Assembly (NCBI GenBank): GCA_025267735.1
Contig: CM046295.1
Coordinates: forward strand, 12,349,167-12,413,166
Length of the DNA: 64,000 nt
Origin: Mactra quadrangularis
Lineage: Eukaryota; Mollusca; Bivalvia; Venerida; Mactridae
Reading direction: 5' to 3'
Position 1 is the stretch's first letter; each line of letters opens with the position of its first letter. Below the pieces are notes generated by a model. It saw nothing but the letters and a program-made list of their open reading frames with translations. It was not told the DNA's origin and made no database searches. Shown here one piece after another: positions 32,739 through 43,278 of this stretch. The translations under genes were made by a program, and so were the position numbers.

Positions 32739-34208
32739 GATTTACAACATATACTGTTATTTATCTTATCAGATTACATTATCCTAATTCACATTTATAC
32801 CATATGAGTTGTCGACACTCTAATTTGATAAAAGTGTATGTTACAAACTTAGTAGATATGAGTCACATTGAAAAATAAATACATTCATTATTAGGACATC
32901 ATATGATATTTGTATTACTCTACATTTGATACAATTTAACCTAATTTTTAATATTTATGAACAAATTACGTTCGTATGTTTTAGTATTTATATATGAATT
33001 AATGTATGATGTTGCCTATTTCATATTCATTACTTGATCTCTGACGGTTTTTAACCGGTTCAGTTTATGTCTTATTGATTATTTTATTAGAATCTGAAAT
33101 TCAAATAATTAAATAAATGTTAAAATGGGTAAAACACTTGTAATAGTTTTATTGGGTTTTAAATGGTTAAAAATTGCGTCAATTGGAAAATAATTATCTT
33201 TAAAGTACTTTTCAAAACGTACCTTTGTCTATCATAGAGTCCATTTGACACAACTGATGATAACATTTGGATTAGACATGTTTGGAAATACACATGTATA
33301 TGTAATATTGATGCAATTAAGACAATGCACACGCATTAAATCATGCTTTTGTCTACGCAAAAACCGATATGTATTGCAATAGATCTAAATGCGATCTATA
33401 CTGTGTTGTTTCACCCTTAGGCCATGCCAAATTGGAATTATGTTAAGCGTGAACTCAAGTCTGACAATTCTAAGTATCTTTTCACAAAAACACACAACCC
33501 GAAAACGAAAACACATTGCCATTATAGCTAGTATTCACACGACTAAGTACTATATAGCACTTACAGGAACTTGTTTTGAGGCGCTTTTTGAATAAGTGGT
33601 GACAAAGCACTCAATATTTAATTATGATACTTGTGCCTATGTGTTTTGGTCAACAACAAATTAAGGCAAGTGCGTGTTATTGAATTATACATGAAAACAT
33701 AGTGAATGTTACAGGATAGGTGTCCTTATTGTCCATAGTCATAACTGTTAGGGATGTAATGGTAAACCGATATACTGGTTATTATTGCAATACCAATTCT
33801 GATGTTTTTTTAACCGGTTCATTTTTCCTGAACGGGGTTTTATAGTTACATACTGTACTGATTGTTTTCATCTGATATCAAATTAGAATAATATCCGAGT
33901 CGATATAAAATGTGATGAAATTTTTTATGAGCTGAGTGTGCTTAGGATGTTAAAAAATACGTCAAATTAGAGAATCTCTTTGAAAGTCAGTTTTATGCTA
34001 CTTTAAAGTGGTTTCAGTTAAAAAAAATACACTCATGGGTTGGTACATTTTGGAATTTTAAGGGTGCGGTTTCAGCGTCTTCCTGCAAGATGCATTTATG
34101 CATAAATAGTGATATATAATAAATATTTAAATCAAATATTTTATTCTGTAAGAAATCATATAATTTTTTACTCTTTTTAAGATGTTCTGATTTATTCTAT
34201 TGTTATAG
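32739..34208. other. Upstream of copy 2: diverged tandem repeat, no gene seen
   Basis: A block at about 33,040-33,210 recurs in diverged form at 33,810-33,990 (TTTTTAACCGGTTCA, then ATTAGAAT, then GCGTCAATT or ACGTCAAATTAGA). No minisatellite like those before copies 1 and 3 is present. A 68-codon plus frame at 33,389-33,595 is not supported by any paralogue. Confidence 0.4.
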
Positions 34209-34370
34209 TGGAAGAAACGAGGATGGTAGATGTGAAGCATCTACCGCCATTTGATGTCAAATACGGTAGAGTGAGTAGGAGACCCTACCGTCTAGTGGAC
34301 ATCCCTCTAGACTTTGTTGGTATTCTATATGTTATACGTCGAAATAATCAACCCTTTCTTCATCTTTAAT
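34209..34370 (+). other. Possible isolated exon, unrecognised
   Basis: Following an ATTGTTATAG that could be a splice acceptor, an open frame of about 53 codons runs to TAA. It reads VEETRMVDVKHLPPF and continues to NNQPFLHL. It is richer in GC and in charged residues than its surroundings, which is how exons look in this window. It also contains two short hairpins (GGTAGATG with CATCTACC, and ACGGTAG with CTACCGT), so a repeat is equally possible. No paralogue in the window. Confidence 0.2.
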
Positions 34371-34750
34371 AAGGGAGTTTAGTCAGTTATCTTTCCTGAT
34401 AAAATCTAATGCAATCCAATTGGTAAGTAGGTCCTTATAGTTTGAATCCTCGGATTTTATCATTCTGCTCGAACTTGGCGTTAAAAAACAGAACCTCTTC
34501 CTTGGGGAATACTATCTACAACTAAAAATAGACAATAATGATTAGATCCTTTCCAGCTTCTTTATTATTATTATAATATTGTAACGCATTTGATAGCAAT
34601 GTGATAATAAGAAAATATACATATAGAATATAATGAGATTATGCAATACATGTAAAGAAAGAATTCAGTTATTTAAGTAATTGATATTCAAATTAACTAA
34701 GAACATAATAACAATAATAACATTTTAAATTAATAACCTAATAACACAAT

Positions 34751-34935
34751 TAACCTGGGTATGTTGCACAGTTGGTTACTAACCAAATCTAGTTTACAAT
34801 AGAGGATCTGAATTTGAATCCCACCTTAGGTAGTTGTACCCTGAAGGAATTTTGAAATTAAAAAAATATTTTCCTCCATTAATGAGGTATATGTAGAGTA
34901 AGTACTGTGACAGTGAGTTATAATACCTTGTCAAT
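34751..34935 (+). repeat. SINE family 1, 3'-truncated
   Basis: It has GTATGTTGCACAGTTGGTTA as A-box region, TTTGAATCCC as B-box, and TTTTCCTCCATTAATGAGGT as the start of the body. The later body motifs are missing. Confidence 0.6.
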
Positions 34936-35969
34936 ACAATAATGTTCTTTTAACAGTGTTCAATGCACCAAACCTAGCTTGATTAGACCCTTTCTATACC
35001 CAGTACTTACCAACCCTTCCACATGTCTTGCAACCTCTCCAAATTATTTATCAATCGAGGAACTTTGAGGCTATATATAAATTGAACGTAAATGTATAAC
35101 TGTTTCATGGGGAATTTGAATCGGTTCCCCATTTCATACTCTAAATCCCTGCAGCTTGGACAAAAAACGAAGGGGATTCAGAGACAATTTCTTTCTAAAG
35201 TCAAATATAAAAATATCATTATTGACTCAATATTTCATGAATGACAAGTCTGCTTTAAGAAACCATAGTTAAAAAATACACAGCTCATTTACGTAAACAA
35301 TTCAATAATAAACACAAAAATTTGTATTTCTAGACAGATTATAGGAACTGCAGTAATTGTCACATCTATAATTAAAGGGAGATAACTCAAATAAAGCTTT
35401 ATATATGGAATACACAGTTATCTCCCTTTTACATCATTAATATCTTGTACATTTGATGCATTTCTTATAAATTTTGATATCATTCAATTTGTGAAAGACC
35501 TGCTTATATTAAAATATAAAGACATTTTTTCTGATCCAGTAAAACATTATAATATAAGAGATAAACAACGACCGCTTATTTTTGAAATTCAATACTCGTG
35601 CATCTTAAATGATAAGAAGTTCTACTTTTTTTTCTCCTATAACCCCTTTTTTAAACTAATTCGTTTTGAAATGTTTTAAAGGTCCACAATGTAGGTCTAG
35701 ATGAATCATTCAAATGGTTTACCGAATTTTCACTTCAGTTACACCATCTTGTGACGCGGGAAACCAATGTTGTTGTTTTTAAATATGTTGTTCAAACTTA
35801 GTTATGTCCTTCTAATTAATAAAATAGAGAAATATAGTTCTAAGAGCAACTTCTCTACATGACAAGATAAAAACATTTTTTTTTGTGACAAAACCTTCAC
35901 ATTTCTTTTGTCTTACTTTTAATGGCATGCACTCATTTCACTCCATTTTAGATCAATAATATAGGAAGG
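34936..35969. other. Non-coding, with a GGGAGATAACT hairpin at 35,374-35,429
   Basis: AAAGGGAGATAACT and its exact reverse complement are separated by 28 bases. From about 35,700 the sequence resembles 3,890-4,020 and relatives, so this is a fragment of another unit lacking its TRIM gene. A 62-codon frame at 35,491-35,679 has no support. Confidence 0.5.
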
Positions 35970-36110
35970 GTGTGTGGCTGAGTGGTAACGACGTTGGACT
36001 TGTATTATATAGCCGGCATCGCGTTGGTTCGTAGACCGTCCAAATCCTACCTCAATGATTCCTTGAGCAAGAAGCGTTATCCCGCTAGCTCAGATCTGTG
36101 GTATAAGCAA
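35970..36110 (+). repeat. SINE family 2 copy
   Basis: It has GTGTGTGGCTGAGTGGTAAC, a damaged B-box (GGTTCGTAGACC) and CTTGAGCAAGAAGCGTTATC downstream, in the same context as the other family 2 copies. The sequence after it also matches units A, B and C up to about 36,330. Confidence 0.7.
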
Positions 36111-36375
36111 GTCAACTCAAAGTTATGATTTTGTTAATATGAACTTTTTTCACAATCGAGCAAAAAGAAAAATGCAGAAACTTTTTAGCAATATTATTGA
36201 ATACTATAAAGGTAAAAGTTGCATTCGTGTGTATGTACCAAACAATGTGGAGCTCAATCTTATTACGATTTAAACATTATAAAACTCTGTCAAAGAACTG
36301 CTTTGAAAATATTTGTTGACCTAAAATAGTTCCGTAAATATGTACTTAAAACTACAAAGATTCTCTGCTTATTCT

Positions 36376-36545
36376 GTTTTGTTGGGTTTAAGGCCGTAGT
36401 AACACACTGTATAGGATATATAACGGCAGTCAGTCAACCAACTCACTCCTCCGGAAAAAGCTAAATTTCTGGATTTAGCTGTTTACCAACTACTATGCAC
36501 ATACTTTCTTCAAGAAAAACAGTCAGCTTTATGCGTTAACACTCT
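36376..36545 (-). repeat. SINE family 3, 3' part, minus strand
   Basis: The reverse complement ends in the family 3 tail (TGTTACTACGGCCTTAAACC then CAACAAAAC). It also carries the CTAAATCCAGAAATTTAGC block present in the 19,183 copy. The head is missing. It sits at the join between the unit fragment at 35,700-36,330 and unit B. Confidence 0.65.
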
Positions 36546-36792
36546 GGCGATGCTGTGTGAGCATAGTTTTAAGTGTGTCCAAATTGGTAGGATCGATAAA
36601 TGTGAGGGACATTTCCCCCTAGCTTCGTTTCCGTTTATTTAATAATGCTGTGTTGATATACTTCATATAAATCCCATGTGCGACAGTTAAATTAGTTCTT
36701 TTATGGTCTTTAATGGATTCATTAGATTGCTAAATAATCATACTTTTCATACTTATATGATTTTTGTGTTTTCTTAAGCTATAAAGGAAGAC

Positions 36793-37570
36793 TATTAGAT
36801 TCAAACTCCTCAGAGCGGTTACGTCACGCGTTGCTACTTTAACCACTGCCTTCACATGAATCACGTGACGCAAGTAGTACTATGTGACTAATGTTTAAAT
36901 TTAAACGAGCAATAACGGTTAGCCTAAAAGGCGTTAGGCGTAATGTAGCGAAAATTAACATTGAATGATAAAAAATGTGGTTGATTTACACGTTCTGGCA
37001 AAGAAATAAGACAAGTTAAATAGAAATATATCAATATATCATTATGAACCAAAATTGTTGAATTCATGAATGAATTACACCTGAAAGTGAGCAAGATCGG
37101 GAATGAGCTGCGTTGTCCACCCAATAGGGTCCTTGGTCCAACTCACGCTATTTATATGATGCTTTTGGTTAGAAATCTTAAGTAAGTAGGATAAAATTAT
37201 ATGTGTATGATACTGAAAACTATAACATTTATATATTAAATTACTAGAATAAGTACAGTTATCCATTTAATATTTATTTTGCGTAACATTTTGTTATTCA
37301 TGCAATTTTACGCACTTTAGGTAACCGTTGTCAGGGTAAAATTAATCTTGTTTTTTTTTTCAAGTTATTTATTCATACTATTTTTTTCTCTTCATGTACT
37401 TTGAACATCATGTTTTACTCAAAGAAGACTCTATTTATTGAAAATATCAAAATGTAAAAGAAAAGATGAAAAAAGTTTTTCGGCTCTCTGAGGGACGAAT
37501 TTACTTGTGGTGGCAGTGGTTATTGATTTGATAAAGGGAGATAACCACTGCGGGGAGTTTGTATTAGATT
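36793..37570. mobile_element. 760-bp MULE-like TIR element with 9-bp target duplication
   Basis: The element is 36,802-37,561. The ends are CAAACTCCTCAGAGCGGTTA and the reverse complement of CAAACTCCCCGCAGTGGTTA, an imperfect inverted pair. The direct repeats TATTAGATT lie at 36,793-36,801 and 37,562-37,570. The uninterrupted site, GACTATTAGATTAAC, is present once in unit A (about 2,378) and unit C (about 57,849), so the insertion is specific to unit B. A 9-bp duplication fits Mutator-like elements. No transposase frame is present, so it is non-autonomous. Confidence 0.92.
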
Positions 37571-38468
37571 AACAAATAATATAACGATATCTATCAACAA
37601 AAAGCAGTGGGTACAAACTTACCATATCAAATTTTCTCCATGGTCAAAATCAGTATTTCATCACAATTTCTACTTCTTACAATAAAAAGAGTAAAACGTC
37701 GATATTGGTGATCGATTTTAGATGCGGGTATAGAGTGCTGCAGCCGAGAATTGAAACCGGAACATACGGTCATTATATCCTGTGCCATGGCAACTCATGG
37801 CAAAAAAATCATCATTTAGAAGATTTTCACTCTGTTCAGTCACTAGACTGTAACCCTTTTATCCTGTATCGAGTCTCTACACAATGCTGCTACATGTACA
37901 CATTATAATATCATGTTTATAAAATTTTCACAAATATCGCTTATCACAAGTTTAATGTTAGATTCTTATCTAGTACGTATAAATTATAACTGGTAGAACT
38001 ATTCTTAAGTGATGTCATCTAAGTGAGTTATCATATTGACTCTAGTGTCATAAACTATTTATAGACATGAGATAGAACTTTTATGATTATTACAAATTTT
38101 CCAGGACTGGTAAAACTGTTTCTAATTTTTGTAGCTATTTGTTTAACTAGATTTTTAACTTTGTAAGCACTCTTACTCTATTGAATACTTTTTTCTGTGG
38201 ATGATGGATAGTTATTACTAGTGTATTCACAAATGTATTTCCCTTATATTTAGTTCTAGCACGACCAACTCCGATACAGTAACAATGCCATCTGTCTGCC
38301 TAAATCATTAGTTAACAGATTCAGAAATATTAAATATACTACAGCTCGTCGTGTTACTAAAAATCAAGATTCGAACATGTACCACCAATTTTAAAAAAAA
38401 CTCCGTGGTCAATCTCCAATTTACATGTAACTTATCAGAAAGCATGTGTTGTTCCAAATTACAGAGCA
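37571..38468. other. Non-coding paralogous spacer, unit B
   Basis: It aligns with about 2,390-3,390 and 57,860-58,880, with shared words GGGTATAGAGTG, GAATTGAAACCGGAAC and CACTAGACTGTAACCC. A 67-codon frame is not kept in the other units. Confidence 0.5.
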
Positions 38469-38630
38469 GTGACATACGATGATAGGAGTTTCATGACCAC
38501 AACTTCAAGACTATGGAATGCTCTCCCATCCGTATTGAGGAAGAAAACACCACCAGGTTTTTTTATCAAGCATATGGAAACTAATACACTTTTAACACCA
38601 TCCGCAAGAATCTATAAAATAATTCTTTGA
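38469..38630 (+). pseudogene. LINE reverse-transcriptase C-terminal remnant (unit B)
   Basis: A 53-codon frame containing LWNALPSVLRK and ending at TGA is homologous to 3,392-3,496 and 58,883-59,053. The C-terminal part after the signature differs from unit C, as expected of a decayed retroelement. Confidence 0.6.
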
Positions 38631-39044
38631 ACAATAGTACATTTTGTCGTATCTATTGAATGTTTTTTCTCTGATATCCACAGGATCTACAGACATCGCA
38701 CAAATAGTCACGCTCAACTCATAAATTACATTTATCTAGACACAATGTTATAAAATGCATCATAATTTCAGTTTAAATATTTTTAGAACTGATATTTTAA
38801 GCTACTTTGTCGGTGTGCGTTATTCACACATTACTGTAGAGCCTATCGTTATTTGTTTCCTGGACTGTAATTGGACTATTTACTGCAAATTGTGTCATGA
38901 AGATACACATTTTTCGAGCTCATCCATTGTTATCTCTCTTTATGTAAAATTCAAACATGCTTTTTGAAGTATGAATATTGCTGATATAGTTATTTCCCCT
39001 TAATTGATAAAATTGAGAAATATCCTTCAATGAGCAACTACTGT
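38631..39044. other. Non-coding paralogous spacer, unit B
   Basis: It corresponds to 3,540-3,955 and 59,095-59,500. A shortened relative of the 79-codon frame of units A and C is present, but with changed sequence and ending. Confidence 0.45.
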
Positions 39045-39128
39045 ACATAACAAGAAATCGGCGCGATAATACCTTTCTGTGTTGGTGCGCCGTAAAACCC
39101 AAACAAACAATCAAAACATGACAAGAAA
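39045..39128 (+). repeat. 58-bp retroposed SINE tail with 13-bp target duplication
   Basis: 39,058-39,115 is a bare SINE tail (GGCGCGATAATACCTTTCTG through GCGCCGTAAAACCCAAAC to a CAAA tail). It is flanked by ACATAACAAGAAA at 39,045 and ACATGACAAGAAA at 39,116, which differ by one base. Unit A (about 3,955) and unit C (about 59,495) carry the single uninterrupted version, so this is a severely 5'-truncated retroposition confined to unit B. Confidence 0.88.
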
Positions 39129-39210
39129 GCCTAGTATTGTTACACAACCTGCCACATATTCCTTTTTGTCTGACTTTTTATAAGTATTTAATGTACATTG
39201 ACTTGTAAGA

Positions 39211-39490
39211 CTCGTATTGGCACAAATCATGGCGCGCTGGAACAAGTTTCCAGAGGTACAGATTCGAATCACGTGCAGGGCACTTATTCCCTTCTACAAA
39301 ATTTTAATATTGTTTTTATTTTCCTCTATTAACCAGGTACATGTATATGGGAAATTGTCGGACTTATGGAAAGGTATGAAAGTAATTGTAACAGACATGA
39401 GACCAGTAGCGATGATTTGTGGGCTGACCGCCGTAAAAAAGAAAATACTTGTGATGATACAGCAATGAACTCATTAAAACAAATAACATT
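39211..39490 (+). repeat. SINE family 1, unit B
   Basis: Same relative position as 4,071 and 59,611. The B-box reads GATTCGAATCACG, followed by CCAGGTACATGTATATGGG and GTAACAGACATGAGACC. The TIR element found shortly after it in units A and C is missing here: the sequence goes from ACTAAACAC straight to CAGATAGATTTATA near 39,530. Confidence 0.75.
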
Positions 39491-39600
39491 GTATTGTTGA
39501 TGGTTCCAGTAAATTTTTTACACACTAAACACCAGATAGATTTATATATTGGTGTGCAAAATGTACACACAAAAGCCCGCTAAAATAAAAAAATGTAGAA

Positions 39601-39760
39601 GTGGGCGTGGCCGACTGGTAAAATCGTTGGACTGGTAATCATTGGTTAGGCAGCTCCGTTTTGGTTCGCATTCAATCAAAAACCTACCCAAGATTCTTGA
39701 GCAAGAAGCTTTATTCCTGTAGCTCAGATCTTGAAGACAAGCTAGCCAACTCAAAAGTAT
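39601..39760 (+). repeat. SINE family 2, unit B
   Basis: It has GGGCGTGGCCGACTGGTAAA, a decayed B-box (GGTTCGCATTC) and TTGAGCAAGAAGCTTTATTC with GTAGCTCAG, in line with the copies at 4,981 and 60,506. Confidence 0.75.
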
Positions 39761-40271
39761 AATCCTGATTGTATACATATGAACTTTTTCACAATAGGGT
39801 TAAAATAAAAAGTATATAAAACTTGTAGCAAACTAAAAGTAAAGCTCTGCATTCGTGTGTATGTGCCAATCAATGTTTAGTCGTATCATGTTTTAAGTTA
39901 TAAAACTCTAACTTTTGCTTTAAAAATATTTGTTGACATGAAAATGACTTCCGTAAATGTGAACTTGAAACAGAAGATACACCACAAATGTACAAGATAG
40001 ATCATTAATAAATGTTGTCAATGGAATAAAGAAACTAGGGAGGCATAAAGTTAGGGTCGTCATAGAACATAATATATTGTAACAGAGTTTGTACCATGTT
40101 ACATTGTAATAAAATAAATCACAAATATAATTATATTTCATGTAATTTATTGTTACAACATCTACATATATTTTTATAATCACACATTTTCATGAAATAC
40201 GAAAAAGTGTGTTAATTCTAACAAAAAGTAATACGATATAATATATAACCATATTTTACAAGATGTACATG

Positions 40272-40330
40272 TATTGGTGCGATATGACCTTCTGTGTAGG
40301 TGCGCCGTAAAACCCAAGCAAACAAACAAA
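40272..40330 (+). repeat. SINE/LINE 3' tail fragment, unit B
   Basis: GGTGCGATATGACCTTCTGT, then GTGCGCCGTAAAACCC and a CAAA tail, matching 5,656-5,705 and 61,185-61,235. It was inserted before the units duplicated. Confidence 0.65.
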
Positions 40331-41743
40331 CATTCATTGATACATTATCTATATAAACATTATCACGCATTTACATATCAAACTTTACTCTTTCTAACCG
40401 GCAAACACTTTGATAAATTAAATTAATCACATATAGTATTATATCATAACACATTAAAAATACGTACATTCTAACTAACATATACAGATGTATTTACGAA
40501 ATAAATCAAACATTGTACAATCAATGTAGCATGTTTCACATCAAGAGTACAGTTGTTGTAATACGTTTCAACAAATATCGGAAGGTTCACATTGCCATAA
40601 ATCGTATGGTACCTAAGTCACAAATTATTTTAGCATGTGCATTTTCTTTGCTATCTGTTCGAGAATTTTGGTTAGCATGACGACTGACTAAAAGCTCTCG
40701 TGTTTACCGCATAACACCATCACGACACCCTGCGTTGGTAAAAGCACGAAACCCGCGCTACTTTTATTCAACTGCTTTTGAATTGAAAATACAACTGTCA
40801 AAGAAATTAAGCAAACTAAGAATTTGCTATTACACAAAACATTAACATGTAATTTAAATTCATAAAACCTTACTCAATGATTGACAAATGTATAAAAATA
40901 AATGAATCATAACAACAAAAATGTATTTAAAGTGATATTAGCAGAGAACATTAAGTATCAATAATAGTTTGATGTAAAATACATATTTACTTTTAACATA
41001 GTTTTAGAACATATACCTACTACAGTAAAATTCCGGTATAAAGAACACACTTTGGGGCAAATTCATGATAATTATATAAGTCGTTTTTTCCGACTTAATT
41101 TGAGGAGAAAAAGGTTCCTATATTTGGTTTATTCCGTTATTTATACGATTATTATTATTATTGTTATTTATTGATATTTATGGTCTTAATAGCGGAACTT
41201 TACTGTAAATCATTTATGACATTAATCTTTTGACTATGATACAATATCAACTTTTATATATATCTATTTATTGCATAGTAATCATAGAACGAATTAATAT
41301 ACAGCAAAAAGTATTTCCGTTTATTTTGATATACATTGTATATATGAGAACTTTTGAAACATGCGTTCAATCAGAAAATAAAAGTATAACTTTTACATTG
41401 TATCACAGATATCAAAGAAACAAGTTTATACAATGCTGTTTTCAATTTCAATTAATAATTTCTTGAACATTTTAAGAGTTGGATAAATAAACGGACTTGG
41501 AGATAAAATATTCTCTAATATTTAACTATAATTATTAAGCACCTTATTTTTTATATCAATTTCAGTGACCAGTTTTCATAACGTAACTATAAACTTAAAC
41601 ACCTAATTTTTTATATCAAATTCAGTGACCAGTTTCCTATTTAATACATTAACATTAACGAGATAAGAACAAGAAAATCTGTGATGATATGGTTATGGTA
41701 GACAACTGTCATCAATGAAACGATCTAAATCAGGTGGAATATG
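40331..41743. other. Non-coding region 3' of TRIM copy 3
   Basis: It aligns with 5,900-7,298 and 61,540-62,845. A segment just before the gene is locally duplicated: a CACCTAATTTTTTATATCAA-type phrase and CAGTGACCAGTTT occur twice at 41,535-41,640, as also in unit C. No coding sequence. Confidence 0.5.
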
Positions 41744-41749
41744 TTTATT
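41744..41749 (-). promoter_or_regulatory. Candidate polyadenylation signal, TRIM copy 3
   Basis: AATAAA on the minus strand about 50 bases past the stop codon at 41,802, in sequence shared with copies 1 and 4. Confidence 0.35.
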
Positions 41750-41801
41750 AGTTCATTAAACTTGAATTGTATTTTAATATTCATGCTGTGTTATATGGAT
41801 A

Positions 41802-43278
41802 TTATTGTAAAAAGAATTCTTGAATGGTATCATTCCAACCACCAAAAATCAATGTATTTCTATTTTTATCATAACATACTGTTTGTGGACACCACACACC
41901 ATCTTGTTCTGTAACAATTTCTCCTTTATAATCACCACCTTGACCTAACATTATAACATTGCGTGACCAATAACCACATACTAGTACATTACCTAAACCA
42001 TCAGTACATATTCCCCATGGCTCATCCAATACTTTATCTGAAAACTCCCAACAAATCTTACCATTCATATCTAATGTTATAACACCACGATCGCAGTCAA
42101 CAATATGGATCATACTTTGATCATCACTTATAGTGACGTCACAGATATTAGAGAATGTTTTATTTCCAGACTGTATTTCAGTAAAGGATTTCAAAGATTT
42201 ACCATGTAAATTATAAATATACAATTTACTTGAACTAGATACAAACATACTATTAGTACTAACAGTTATACTACTACAATCATGTTCCATACTGAGTGTA
42301 CGAGTAACAACAAGTTTACCTTTATATGATACAAACTGTATCGTACCATTATCAAGACATACAACTACACTTCCACTATCTACTCTACAAACTGACAGAG
42401 GTCCAGCATCTAATACTAATGATGATATAATGTTATAAGTTTTACTATCAACTAATTTTAACTTAGCATTGTTACAGTCTGCAAGAACTATACAACTATC
42501 ATCTACTATGCATGATGAATATATAAAACATGTATGTCTATCATCAGACTGTGTAATGTTATATTCAGACTTTTTTACTACTTTGTATAAACTTTGTTTC
42601 TTTGATTTCTGTGATACGTTTCTGACATTACCTGTACCTATACTACTTCCGGTAGCACCAGTTGTTGTTGTTGTAGTGGTGGTTGATCCTGGTTGGCTGG
42701 TTTGTTTATCGCTTGATGATGTTTCCATGGTGTCTTGATGTCCTGGTGAACTTATCAGTCCAAAAGTAAGTACATTTGATAGAAAAGAAAGAAAATCTAC
42801 ATTACGTTTAAATTTTAATATTAGTGGCAGTTTCTCACTAGATGTTGATTTCATCTCCTCACTTTCTTTGATTAATCCTTGACCAATTATCGCCAAAACA
42901 AATTTCTGTGCCATATTAACTTGTTCAGAAGCTAGATCATCCTGGTACCGCATTAAATTAGATTTCATAGTTTTGACTCTTGAGTTTCTTGCAATCCCTG
43001 ATTGTTTAAGTTTTTCAAACTTATCATCAAGTTCACTCAGAGTCCTTTTTTCAATAACATTAATAATATTGTTAATTTCCTTTCGATAGTTGTTTATTTC
43101 TTTTTTACACTCTGCCTTGCTATTTTTCAACTCAACGTCGTTCCTGTCGACATTAAGTTTCATATTATTCACACATTTAACTGCTTTCGGTAACTGCTTA
43201 CGAAATTGATCAATTTGTTTAGCGTGTTGTTTATTTTCCTTCACAAATTTTGGTATATAATGGATATCGTTACAAGAC
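41802..43278 (-). CDS. TRIM-like copy 3, exon 2: coiled coil and NHL-like propeller
   Basis: With exon 1 at 45,736-46,094 this gives an uninterrupted product of about 611 residues, the best intact gene in the window. The acceptor TTTTTCAG ends at 43,279 and the phase-2 join restores HKSCNDIHYIPKFVKENKQ. Order: end of B-box 2, coiled coil (IDQFRKQL to VNMAQKFVLAI), hydrophobic FLSNVLTFGLISSPGHQ, a linker with eight consecutive threonines, the conserved GATGSSIGTGNVRNVSQKSK block, then a propeller whose last blades read GICTDGLGNVLVCGYWS and VCYDKNRNTLIFGGWND. It ends EFFLQ. It is clearly more diverged from copy 1 here than in the neighbouring intron. No catalytic residues are expected; the family role is scaffolding and ligand binding. 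Confidence 0.88.

Noticed and set aside
36924..37266. Two overlapping minus frames of 66 and 63 codons
   Set aside because: Both are inside the unit B-specific MULE-like element, do not resemble a transposase and overlap each other.
42469..42738. 89-codon plus frame, with relatives at 22,156-22,338 and 63,658-63,840
   Set aside because: It is antisense to the TRIM linker and Thr-rich tract. Conservation follows from the minus-strand protein.
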